Shown: positions 47,670 to 58,827 of the stretch, piece by piece | How positions within the stretch are numbered: position 1 is the stretch's first letter | How the letters are laid out: the number at the start of each line of letters is the position of its first letter | NCBI GenBank assembly: GCA_904066235.2 | Contig: CAJFCV020000005.1 | Coordinates: 3,963,501 to 4,027,500 of the forward strand | DNA: 64,000 nucleotides | Source of the DNA: Bursaphelenchus xylophilus | Lineage: Eukaryota; Nematoda; Chromadorea; Rhabditida; Aphelenchoididae | Reading direction: 5' to 3' | Notes under the pieces: generated by a model | Told to the model about the DNA's origin: nothing | The model's database searches: none | Seen by the model: only the letters and a program-made list of their open reading frames with translations | Made by a program: the position numbers and the translations under genes

Positions 47670-49863
47670 TTATAAACTTTTATTGATGTTGTTTATCGCA
47701 GAAGGATCGTTTTTGTAATGTATAAAAAATGACGTGAAGTGTTGTCCGCACGATCAAGTGTGTTGATCGCTGGCGGAGACGGAAGTGATGGGCTTTTTAA
47801 GTGCTGAAAGTGACATCATCTTCTTGAAATTGCAAGTGATGTCATTACACTTTATTATCAAAGGTTTCGGAATGGGTAAAATAAAAGGGTCTGGAAATGT
47901 GTGGAGATACTTCAGAAACATAAGAGAAGACCTTGGGAAACACTGTTTTATGGTGTTTTGAACATCTTAAAAGATCCAGCAGTTTTTGTGCTTCATCGCA
48001 AACGTAGTGGGGCACGTCAAGAAAAAATAAAACAAAAGCGCTCAAGCAATGAAAAATTCTTGGCATTCTGTTTGATCTCAAAGACAATTTTTTGTTCCAA
48101 AGATAGCCTGATTACACGATGAAGATGGGGTAGAATGGGGTTATTGCATATATAAATTTGAAGCTGGGCTCCTGCTTAACCTGAACATATATATTTCATA
48201 CAAAAAATCGGTCGTCTTCTATCTGTTTTAAGCCTAAACTAACAACGCCTAAAAAATTTTGCGATTTCGAGGATTTCTCTAAGATTTTCCCTCGCCCCTA
48301 TTTGAAGTTTCGTGGAAACATAGTCTGGAACAAGGCGGATTTTTTGAGCCTAAAACGAAAAAAATCAAATGAGCCAGTTTCGAGATAGAAAATCTCTTCG
48401 TTTTGCGCAATATTTCGCCTTTCCTCTGACCTCGTCCAAAAAAACTGTCATTGAGACGGATTTTTTGGACACTTCCGTAAGCGGAAACAGAATGCCAACT
48501 TTCGTGTTGATAGATAACCCTTTGAGCGCAAAATCTTGACGTGTGGGGCCTCTTTGAAAACAGATTCTTTGGTAAAAAGATAACATTCGAAGGGCAGAAG
48601 GATAAGGTTAAAAAGAGAACATACCGTCTGTTTCACTGATCATCTCTCCTAATTTTCTACAGTCTCTTTTTTGCAGGGATTGCTGAATGTCTTGCTGGCC
48701 GTAGCTTCGGACTCAAAAAATCTTGCTAGATGTTTGCCATTTATTCAAGATCTATTGCCAATTTTGATGTCATAATTTCCTCTTCTACGGGACATAATCC
48801 TGCATAATTTTCCTTGCTCAATTCCGTTTTACACCTTGTTGTTTCCCATCGCTGTATATTTGATACTTGTCTTGTCAGAAACTATAAAAAACGGTTGTAA
48901 CATTACACTTGGTATGTTTCTGAGCACCGGCGTTCATGTTTTTCCAAGGCTCCATCACAGAACACACTAACTGTATGATCAAAAGCTGTTTTGCTTTAAA
49001 GTAGGCTAGTTAATTACTAATCGTAACTCTTCTTTCTCAACGATCATCTCCTGTGTTTTCTTGTGAAAACCGCCAGTTCTTTGAAGCCGTCTGGGATCAA
49101 AATAACCACAATCAAGTACTTTATTTCGTTATTTTCAACATTGCTTAACTGTCAAACCGATCACTTGTACCGCAATTTATTGTAAACGACCACAAATAGC
49201 CCCTTCCTTTCGAAACTTTTGACTTCCTTTTGACCTTTGACAACTCTAGCCTTCTTCTTTTGACTGTAAAGAAATTAATGTTCCAATTTGACTGTTTTGC
49301 TTTCAATTTCCAAAAATAGCCCCATTCGAAAACTCTGAGCAGTCGATTTCGTCAAGGGAACGGGAAATTCGTCGATGGGATATCTCGCGAATGTAGGGGA
49401 GGCGGAAGGAACGACGCTTCCTTCTCAATTCTTTGGGAAAACTCTTTTCTCGAAGTTGAACTTTTTTGAGTGTGATGGGGAGAGTTTTACGAATCAACTC
49501 GGTGATTTACTGCCCCACGGCTAGTCTGTAATCTGTGATTTGGAAGAAAGGTCGTGGTGGGGGCTGCAGCTTGCAAATTAATCCTTTATCATCGTTGGTG
49601 CTTACAAACTCACCATTTATATATTTGATTCAATTTTTTGCGCATTTTCAACCTAAACAATCAAAAATCCAATTTTTGTCAACACTTTTGGGTATTTTTA
49701 GTTTCAATTTTACATTTATCATCGCTTTTTGTCCAACACAACATCTAAAGATGCCGTTTTCTCTCCATGAAACTTGTGGTTTCTGCTTTTTGCGAAACGA
49801 ATTCTGTCTCTCTTCGCGTAATGGTCCTGCAAAATGTGTTTTGAATCGAGAAAACAAACTGAA
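47670..49863. other. 2.2 kb without a supported gene
   Basis: AT-rich. Immediately after the CH gene, TTTTATTGATG may contain its 3' end. A 42-codon cysteine-containing frame at 49,751-49,879 (ETCGFCFLRNEFCLSS) has no signal peptide or splice context. Confidence 0.35.
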
Positions 49864-50713
49864 ATGTTTCGAACTTTGATCGCGTTGGCCTTGATCACCA
49901 GTAAGTGATGTTGATGTTCAAGTCTTAACCCACGCTTTTGTGAAATGCGATGATTAAATGTTGACCTGTTAGGTTTGTAGATTTCAATTTCATTTTCTAA
50001 ATAGTAGCAAAACTAACTCTGATATTCATCTTCTTTTTGTTGCCCCTATGATCTATGAAAATGGTAGCTAGAGTCGTGCTGTGTTTGCTTACGTTTTAAT
50101 TACGTTAAGCGAGCTTCATGGGTACGAGACGATAAATATTGAGTGTCCATTGTCTCTGCGGTAATTTTATTGCAAAAGAACTCTTACTTGATGCTTTTAC
50201 TATGTGAAAATGGAAGTTGATACAGGGAAAATTAAAGTTTTCAAAATGGTGATTTAAATGAAAAACTTTCCAATAGTATGTTTTTAACAGTTGCTTATAA
50301 TTCCTAAAATTTTATTTAGCTTCGAGAAATTTTTAAATACATTGCAAAGCCAGCCAAGATGTTTATGACTCTTGCAACTACAAAATTATGCCAAAACAAG
50401 AAAGTGTTATAGGCAAAACAAACTTTTCTGATACAACTTTTCGCACCACCTTTCCTTTCCCTTTTTTTCAACGTTATTTTCAACATTTGTTGAAAAAAAC
50501 AGCACATGCTTTGGAGAACTCTTACTCATCCCATGTGTAAACTTGTTGCGCATTTATGCTTATCTAATCATACGACCTGCAGTTCGCCTACAACCCTTGT
50601 TTATCAAAGTTTTAACCACATCTCCAACTGAGTGCAACGCAAGCCCAAGTCGAGGCCAACCCTTCCTTGCGAGTTGTTACAGACGCCCTTTACAGTCGAG
50701 AAAGACCGAATGA
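49864..50713 (+). CDS. possible tiny secreted peptide gene
   Basis: Exon 49864-49900 encodes a hydrophobic start (MFRTLIALALIT) and ends in GTAAGTG. A candidate second exon 50583-50713 after CTGCAG continues in frame to a stop, giving 55 residues with two cysteines (TECNASPSRGQPFLASCYRR). The 682-base intron is long for this genome and other exons may be missing, so the model is tentative. No family is recognised. Confidence 0.25.
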
Positions 50714-52229
50714 ATTTTTTGTTTTTGGTCATAGCCTTCCCTATTAAATATTGGGGGAAGATGGGGGGTACTCTTGCGCTTCGAGTTTCAGCCGAACCCT
50801 TTCTTATTTACCTTTGATTCAGAATTCTGTTGGGAGAAAATGTTACGGTTTTATTAATAGGGTCAAATATGGTAATGGATATTATTCAATTTTTTGGAAT
50901 AATATGTGTTTGTTCTACCTTGGCTACGTACTTATGACATTTCGGATCTTAAGTTCCGGCGCCGAAATTTTTACGGTACCTTGCCGAAAATGTGTCAAGA
51001 CCTTTTCTGCCCCGCCTAGTACATATCTTGAACTCCCTTTGCAAAGATTGCCAGAGCCCATCACGTGCCAACCCTCGAACCCTCTTAATTCACGTGTCCT
51101 TCCGTCTGCTCTTTCCTGATTCTCAAGTATCCGTTGAATATTCAAAGAGCATGATCCTTACACCTTCTCGGAAACATTCCCCTTTACTGATCATGAATAT
51201 TTCACAAACAGAAATACGATATACGCAGAAAATTGGTAAGTCCTGTGTCGAGGCGACAATGTTTCAAGACAAACAATACTCGGGCATTTGTAAAGTAATC
51301 TACCAGACGTTTGTGTGCAATAAATTTTACCTTCTTTTGGCTATCACATATCGCCAAGATTTCAGACAAAAATCATAGATAATGTACTGTGATTGCTAAT
51401 ATTTTTAATCAAAAATTCCCCATCGCTTACTAGAAGGTATGAATAATTTGGAAATTCGTTTTACAATCAATAGTCTGGCCTTGAGAGTCTTGATTTATAA
51501 TGCCTTTAATATGATTTACGATGCCTTCTTTCCCCCTCTTCGTCCAGTTAACTTTTCTAATTTTAGCTCTCAATGTGAGCTAATTTAACTCCCAATTTTA
51601 TCCCATGATGACCTGAATAGTCTGGTGCACTTTTTCTCAAAAATTTTCTCGTCCTTTCCACCGACCCATCGAGATCAAAACCATCAATTACTATGACTAC
51701 TACTCCTATATTTTACCATTCAATTTTCGATAAATTGGGCTGCTATGTTACTAAGTTTAATCAACGTTTCGTTTGGCTTGAATCGCGTCACGACGTTGGT
51801 TGAACGCCACAGGGTGTAAACTTCATGCGCAGTCTTTTTTGTTTTGTAATAAAAGTTTTGGATGACAATCAGCCCATCTTCGATTATTTTGAAGGAAAAC
51901 AGCTCCCCCATTCTTCCAGAGTCTTCAAGAGCACGTAGTTTTGAGGTAGTCGGGGTTTTTATTCATGTTTTTATGCACATCTCAACTCCATAGTTGCTTT
52001 TATAAGTTGTTTAGAGTAAAGAAGAACATCTCAAGTCCATAGTTGTCATAAATGATTTTTAAATTTATCATCAGAATACCTCATTCGAGCAATCGTAAAT
52101 GTTTTGACGCCATTCGCATCTATGTAATCTCTCCCTTTACATCTCATATCCTCTTAATTCCAGCCAAATCCCTTCTCTCCTCGACGTCCATCCCACCTCC
52201 AGCACGTTGTCCACACAACGCGCCTTGTC
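50714..52229. other. upstream region of the receptor gene
   Basis: No confident gene. A minus-strand frame 51,911-51,720 (MGELFSFKIIEDGLIVIQNF, 63 residues) is open for about 12 further codons upstream and has protein-like composition, but no domain or partner exon. Confidence 0.3.
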
Positions 52230-54277
52230 ATGTCCGTGATGGGCTTCGCCAATCGAAGTACGGACTGCTTCGGATTCGAGAATGATTCGGATCCGGCCAG
52301 CATTGAGGCTCGACGACTGCGACAAGAAACGATGATCCACATCTACAGAGTCTATTACGGATGGGTCCCATTGCCTCTGGCGTTCCTTGCGCTCACCTGC
52401 GCCTGCATCTATTCGATTGCCTGTTTCCGAGCCATCCGAGGCCACAGAGTTAGTCGGAAAAGTTATGTTTTGCTGTTGAATCGGAGTTTGGGAGATATTA
52501 CGACATGTCTTTGGACTTTTGTCATCTTCTTCTATGTCATATTGACCGACGTCCCTACGTAAGTGCAAATCTTTTGGCTCAAGTAATATCTCTTTCTATT
52601 TTAGCCCCGAAATTGTCCAAGTCTTGGATTCTTTCTTTATGGGATGTTTCTGGGCTGGAATGACGTCATATGTCGCGCTGAGTTTTCTAAAACTCTATGC
52701 AGTTGCAAAGCCTCTGGAGTATCGGCACATCATCACCATGAGGCGATGCATCTACTTGATCTGTTTCTCATGGGTAGTGTTCTTGGTGATGGTTAGCTAT
52801 TCCGTGGGGGCCAACGCGTTATCGAATATTGAAAGCTTGAGGGCATGGTCTGGCTGTCGAAAGGAAACTTGTTTGAGGAGTTTCTATCGCTTCAGAAACA
52901 CATGTGTGTGTTTGGTATACATCACAACGCTAGTGTGCTTTGGAGGGACGTGTAAGTGGAAATGATTATGAATTACATAAAATCTATACACAACGAAAAA
53001 AAGCGAAGGCTCATTTTGGTCTGGGCTCTACAGTGACGGACCCAATTCAGTGGCAAAAAACGTACCATTTTGCCTCCGGGAAGCATAAAAAATGTGTCAA
53101 AATGCTTCCCTCTGAGTTTCTTCACTTGGAGAGAGAAGCATTTTGCCACACTTTTAAGACTTCCCGGACGCAAAACGGTCCGTTTTTGCCACTGAATCAG
53201 GTACCCCACTGTAGATACTTCCGAAATCATTTGGTATCGGCAAGTTTTGTTGTACAGAGATTCCACTGATGCTCGTATAAATGTATGTTTATATACATGT
53301 GTTACCTTCTCGGCCAAAACGAACCTCCCTACAACAAAACCCTTCTATAGCGAACTTATCTTTCGGTCCGTTGCGCTTACAAAAAATCTTTTCCAGTAAT
53401 CCTGATCAAACGTCATCAACGTTTCGCTCGGATCCACAGTCGAAAAGCCACTAACGCCGAGAATTACGCGGTCAAAGGAGCGCCAAAAAAGAAGCTAAAG
53501 GACAGATTTCCTCTGTGGAAATTGGCTGTAAATGTGTGCACATTCGCCATCTTCGACGTTTTCTATGTCATCTGGGGAGCATCGCTCCTGATTGGCGCCG
53601 ACAAGTGCTATTTCTACCGCAATTTCAACAAGATGATCTTTTTATTATCGATTCTACATCTGAGTATCTTGGTGAGGATCACGATCGATCCGATTATTGC
53701 GTTCGTCACGGATGTGCCGGTTAGTTTTTTTTAATTTTTATATCAAGGCAGCGGCAGCCGCACGTCAATCCAGCGCATTTCCTGAACCGTTTCGAAACTT
53801 CGTATCGCTTTGGTTGATTTAAAAGAGAGACGAAATGTCGTGAAATTATCGGCACTTTTTCTCGGCCGAAATAATTGCTTTTTCTTGAAAAGGAAGAAGA
53901 AAGATAAGAAAATGCGTTTTATCGGATAGTGACATTTCGTTTTGAACGAATCACCAAAAAGGGGCGGGAAATTTTTTCTTCTATTTTGGATTGACGTAAG
54001 CCGTGATAGTTTTTGACGTCATATTATTTGCTACCTTCTCCCGATTTTCGTCAAACGTGCCTGATTTAACAATTTCTGTCTGTCTAAAATTAATTGCCCT
54101 TGGTTTCAGATACGACGCTCAATGCTGCAAGTAATGCATCTCCAACGATACATCAAGACCTACCAAACGCGTAACGAGGACAACTCTTCCGACGCCGCAA
54201 CTCGAACCAACAGCACCAGCACCTCAATGCACGCAAGGAACTCCACAATCCGCACTCGAATCGACTCCGTCAACTGA
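52230..54277 (+). CDS. seven-transmembrane receptor, probable orphan GPCR
   Basis: Four exons, 52230-52558, 52605-52951, 53397-53719 and 54110-54277, keep frame for 388 residues. An N-terminal part with N-glycosylation sites (FANRSTDC, FENDSD) precedes hydrophobic segments: VPLPLAFLALTCACIYSI (TM1), a segment around TTCLWTFVIFFYVI (TM2), FFMGCFWAGMTSYVALSF (TM3), IYLICFSWVVFLVMVSYS (TM4), NTCVCLVYITTLVCFGG (TM5), VNVCTFAIFDVFYVIWGA (TM6) and MIFLLSILHLSILVRI (TM7). A basic loop (KKKLKDRFPLW) precedes TM6, and the tail is Ser/Thr-rich. Topology fits a rhodopsin-like nematode receptor. The DRY position after TM3 reads KLYAVAKPLEYR. Ligand is unknown. Introns 2 and 3 each hold a MITE. Confidence 0.75.
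53031..53211. mobile_element. MITE in a receptor intron, CAGTG ends
   Basis: 181 bases flanked by TA, with inverted ends CAGTGACGGACCCAATTCAG and CTGAATCAGGTACCCCACTG and longer internal complementarity. Typical of Tc1/mariner-derived MITEs. Confidence 0.8.
53785..53990 (+). repeat. dispersed repeat 2, copy in a receptor intron
   Basis: Contains GAACCGTTTCGAAACTTCGT, ATCGGATAGTGACATTTCGT and AATCACCAAAAAGGGGCGGG, the reverse complement of parts of 10,228-10,358, with about 75 extra bases between the shared segments. Confidence 0.65.
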
Positions 54278-55007
54278 TCTCTTCTTATCGGGTTATTTTT
54301 GTTAATTTGACGAGATATCACTTGATATACACATGACATTTCCGAAACCACACAGTCAACCAATCACTGTGCCATATCGTCTGCTCAACCGGTCATAATA
54401 ACCGTATTTACATTAGATTCTTGTTGTTGTAAAATTGTATCTTGTACATAATTTGTTTCACAAATAAAACGCTGATTTGGAGACAGGCCTACGCGTAGCT
54501 ACGGCATCTTTGAAATTGAATAAAATTTGTTTATTCTGTACATCATCTGATAAAAAATTAATGTTTACAGTAATGTGTGTGCAAGAATTGCCGAAAAATA
54601 TACCCTTGCTGTTTGCAGACTTAAAAGACATAAAAATAATAGTTACTTTAGACGAGGTAAGCGTGGATAGTTGGGGGTCTGAGACGAATTTGAGGTCAGA
54701 CTTGGCGGGGACAGGATTGAGACAGACTAGGCTCCGCTATAGCGGCGCCAGCTAAAACAGGATAAGATTAGCAAAATAATTTTAAAAAAACGCACCTAAA
54801 TTCAAGGCATATCAAAAAGATCTTATCAAAATAATTTCAATTAAGCTTCTTTGGCCTATAAAAACAAAAAACTTGCACTCCTCATCCAACCTAAATTCAT
54901 CATGTATAACATCCAGAATACCTCAAAAACCCGATCAGCAGATTCAGAACTCAAAAGACGAGATCCTCAGACCACTCGCAATGGGATAAACCAATAAAAG
55001 ACAAGAC
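54278..55007. other. convergent 3' region
   Basis: AATAAA at about 54,462 suits the receptor gene. Direct words such as AAAAGATCTTATCAAAATAA occur. No gene seen. Confidence 0.4.
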
Positions 55008-56059
55008 TTACAAAGACTCTTCCGGATCCTCTTCTTCCGCATCATCTGGATGGTCAAAAAGATCTCGAGCTTGTTGATTGATCACACTCTGAGGAATATT
55101 CAAACCAATATCTCCCTTTCCAGCAATCTGTGACTGATTCCAGACCATAATCTTCAAAAGCTTCTCGAATCGGGTTTGAGGAGTGACCCCGAGATGAGTT
55201 AGAATCTTTTGATTAACAACATGAGCCAGCATTTGTTTCTGACTGGAATGCATTAGATGACCGAACGGCGACTCCTCTGGCTTCTCGAATGCCAATAGAG
55301 CATAAGTTTGTTCTAGGAGAGACATTTGTTCCCGGGAGGTGTTGTTGTCGCATTTGTCGGCGAGATATTTTTGAGCAAAGTCCAAGGCTTCATCATCGTC
55401 TCTGAAAAAAATAAAATTGAAGCTAGGGTGATGAAATCGATATACATTCATCTCCTGATGTTCCACATGCGACAACTCTTTCGAACAACCTAAAAACCAA
55501 GAAACAAAGAAGACAATACTCACTTTTTTCGGATAACCTCGACCAAGTGCTGCCGCAGAACTATAAAGTGGAATTCTTTGTCGTTTTCCAACATCCCAGG
55601 ACATAATTCCTTGATTCGATCGATCGCTTCCAAGATTCTCCCATCCTGAATGGCTTCGCGAATTTGATTCCTCTCTGCTAGTTTCTCAATATTCAAGGTT
55701 TCATCCGGAGGCAATGGATAGCCGGATTCTTGTGCCAGCAGCTGCGCCACATCTCCCATGCCTTCTCCAATCAGATAATCGTAAACAAAATCGTGGATCT
55801 TCTCCTCCGGCACACCTTTGTCGAGATCTTCGACAAACTGAGCAAATAACCCTGCAAATACGATTGATAAGTAGATGTCAACGCCTTTAGAGACTCAAAA
55901 AACAGTAGAATAAACCTAAACGAAAAAAGAAACAACAACAACAAGCTTACCATTTCCATTCTCGTTCTGGTGGTGTAGATTCGAATCTGGGGTTGGAACG
56001 CGGACTAACTCCTGAGGCAATGGTGGCAGTTGGTCTTCCTCTTCTTCGTAAGACGACAT
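55008..56059 (-). CDS. GID8 homologue (LisH-CTLH-CRA), CTLH/GID E3 ligase subunit
   Basis: Three exons, 56059-55951, 55851-55524 and 55401-55008, keep frame for 276 residues. After an acidic, proline-containing N-terminus (MSSYEEEEDQLPPLPQE) comes a LisH motif (about 50-80; VYDYLIGEGMGDVAQLLAQE), a CTLH domain (about 88-145; IREAIQDGRILEAIDRIKEL) and a CRA domain (ALDFAQKYLADK, LLEQTYALLAFEKPEESPFG). The ALLAF-xPEESPFG block is diagnostic of GID8/TWA1. In yeast and animals GID8 is a scaffold of the CTLH ubiquitin ligase that links the catalytic RING pair to substrate receptors. The human protein is 228 residues; the extra length is the N-terminal leader and an acidic tail (DDAEEEDPEESL). Confidence 0.92.
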
Positions 56060-56538
56060 TTCTGATTAATGCAGCTCAAAGCTGCAGATGAAAAACTTTT
56101 TCTTTGTTTTTTGCGAATAAACTAACGTTCGAGCTGCGCCCATTAATTGAAGGGTTGACATGTTGTACGATGAAATATAAATTTGCCAGCTCATCGTTGA
56201 GAGTCTTCTATAGCTGAATTGCAGAATACTACTTTAGCAAACGCACCTTTTGACAAAACTATTCGTACTATGTATTCTACATACAGCCGAAGGCGGCTAG
56301 AAATTGTTTTGTTCATTGTTTTCTAGTTGACACTTCGTTTCAATTGAAATGGCATGAGACTTGACCCATTTGGAAATTTGGGTCAACTGTTGGCTTGACG
56401 CGAAGTTTTGACGAAAACGTCTCGATCCTCGCTTCGACTTGAGGAAGACCTCCGTTGCAGTCCTCCAACTAGTCAGATTGTTCGGAATCAGCATCGTACA
56501 CGCAGGTTTCTTCAATATCTCGGTGGATTTCGGTGAAA
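56060..56538. promoter_or_regulatory. shared divergent promoter region of GID8 and TFIIA-L
   Basis: Only 479 bases separate the two start codons on opposite strands, so both promoters must lie here. No TATA box close to either start; this suits housekeeping genes. Confidence 0.5.
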
Positions 56539-58376
56539 ATGGCGCAGAATGCAAGTATCGGCCATGGAATCGTAAGTTTTTTGCATAAATTATCGAATAA
56601 TCGGAATTCAATACCAATTGTAGGAAGACGTTTACAAAAGTGTCATAAGTGACGTGATGGCACAGGTAAAGGACGCGTTCCTGGACGAGAACGTGGACGT
56701 GGATGTTCTCCAGCAGCTGAAAAAGGTACTTTCCGTTCGTTTGTTTGCTCACCTCCAGGGGTTCTTATCACGCGTTCACCGTGTGATATTTGCAAGAAGA
56801 TGGAGTTGCATTCAACCCTGTCTCATGGGAGTTCTTCAGTCAACTTCTTTTTTATATTGTTTAGGTGAATGTTTGGGCTGTCCTTTTGTTGACGTGTATT
56901 TTTTAGGCATGGGAAGAGAAGGTTCAGGAGAGTGGAGCAGTGGATTTAGAGGGTCAAAGGCCCATTCAGCCTCCTCCCATCCGTGTGGATCGGATACAGC
57001 AGCAACGCCAACCTTCCGGGTCTGGTGTTCAACCAGTCCAAGTGCAACAAATGCAGCCGATACAGAATGTGGTGACTGGCATACCGAACACACAGGCTCA
57101 ATCCAGTCAACAGATTCATCAACTCTTACTGCAACAGCAACAACAGCCTCAAGTTCAGGTGTCAAATGCGAATTCTGTCACTTTGTCCAATCAACAGATG
57201 ATGATCTTGAGGCAGCGACAAGGGGAAGGTTTCCAGCAAGTGGTCAGTCAGCCTGGCCCATTCATTGTAAATGCTGGTGGGCAGTTTTTGACGCAGCCCG
57301 GTGGAGGTAACATTCAATTGATCCCCAATGGAGGACAGATTCAACCACAATATGCAGTCATGCAGAGTGAGTATTTTTGATTTGTTTTTTTTTTGATTTT
57401 TAGGTAGGTATGTGGACTACGTGCTATTGAAATCTTTTCGTTGATGTCACATGTTCTTTTTCAATCTGGAAATGAGGCTCTCTATACCTAAAACAGCCAT
57501 GGATTGTATAGATTGTTAATTTTCAGATGGCCGCATGATCCTCGTGCCTGGAAATCAGATGCCAGTCAACTTGGCAAACGCCCAAATAATCAACGCTCTC
57601 CGAGGCCAACAAGGACAAGGGAGTAGCAATGGAAATATCCCCCAATTGGATGGATCGAATGTTATCGATGAGCCAGAGTCTTCTAAGACACCCAAAAAGC
57701 AAGAAGTACAGAAGAAAAAGAAAGTTCAGATTGTGCAGTTGGATGGTAATCATGCAGGGCCCGGTCTGTCTGATTCGTCGTCGGAAGAAGAGGATGAGGA
57801 AGAGGACGATCCGTTGAGGAGATATGCTGGTCTTCAAGATGATACTGGAGGAGATGGAGAGGTAAGAAACTTTTTTTGGGGATGTTTCGTCTTTTTTATT
57901 ACCTTATGGGTGAGTCACGAAAAGAATTCATGGATCGGGACTGTTTTTTACTTTCATCTTTATTGATGTGTATTAAAATTGAATAACTTGTTGTTCCTTT
58001 TTATGTCGTACTTATTTTGGTGAATTCTTGGTAGTATTAGATGAAAACTTGAATTTTGATCTTATATTTTTTGCACTATTGCTTGTTTTCACTACAAAAT
58101 ATGCGTCTATATTAACTTTACTCTTGTTTGACTCGAAATTATTTATAATTTTATCTTTTTTAGGCGAATGAAGAAGAGCCATTGAACTCAGACGACGATC
58201 AAAGTGATGAGGAAGACCTGAAGACCCTGTTCGACTCGGATAATGTTGTTGTTTGTCAATTCGAGAAGGTGCACAGAGCCCGATCCAAGTGGAAGTTCAT
58301 CTTGAAGGACGGGATAATGCATCTGAATGGGAAGGACTACTGTTTCCAGAAGTGCACAGGAGAAGCGGAGTGGTAG
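56539..58376 (+). CDS. TFIIA large (alpha/beta) subunit
   Basis: Five exons, 56539-56571, 56624-56725, 56907-57366, 57527-57861 and 58164-58376, keep frame for 380 residues. The N-terminal helical part (EDVYKSVISDVMAQVKDAFL, about 12-50) forms the four-helix bundle with the small subunit. A long Gln-rich middle (about 65-235) is followed by an acidic stretch (DSSSEEEDEEEDD) and the C-terminal beta-barrel (VVVCQFEKVHRARSKWKF ... GKDYCFQK). TFIIA stabilises TBP on the core promoter. Two QLDG sequences (about 238 and 269) fit the taspase1 consensus that cleaves the human precursor into alpha and beta chains; whether cleavage occurs here is unknown. Confidence 0.95.
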
Positions 58377-58827
58377 AGCGACCGGTGAACAACATACTCA
58401 TTAATGTATTAGCTTGTTTGAAAGATTGGCATGTCATTTATTACTTCTAAAGATTAAATTACTCGTTTGGCTTGACGATAGGTGAATCTGCGATGTTTAC
58501 TGGTTACAATACCATGCGATATTTGATGCTTGGGATATTTTATAAATGGGTTTTCACTTTGAACTTGGTTTTAGGGAGTCTGCATTTTTTGATGATAATC
58601 TTGTTTTGTCCCACAATTTGAATTTTTGTCTGATATTTGTGCTAAATTTATGCTGAACCCGGAAAATTTGACCCTTTTACGAGGTGTTTTTTGGATCTCG
58701 CTAACAGATGGTTTATGATTTTAATGGGTTCGGGGAGAGATAAAAAGAAATAAATTCCCAAAAGATCGCTTTCGAACCATGGATAATATAAATTGCGTCA
58801 AAAATCTTTGATTATTGTGGTTTGCAG
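58377..58827. other. intercistronic region between TFIIA-L and the acyltransferase
   Basis: 450 bases between two genes on the same strand. TTTGCAG directly abuts the next ATG, which suggests trans-splicing of the downstream transcript. No strong poly(A) signal was seen directly after the TFIIA stop. Confidence 0.4.
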
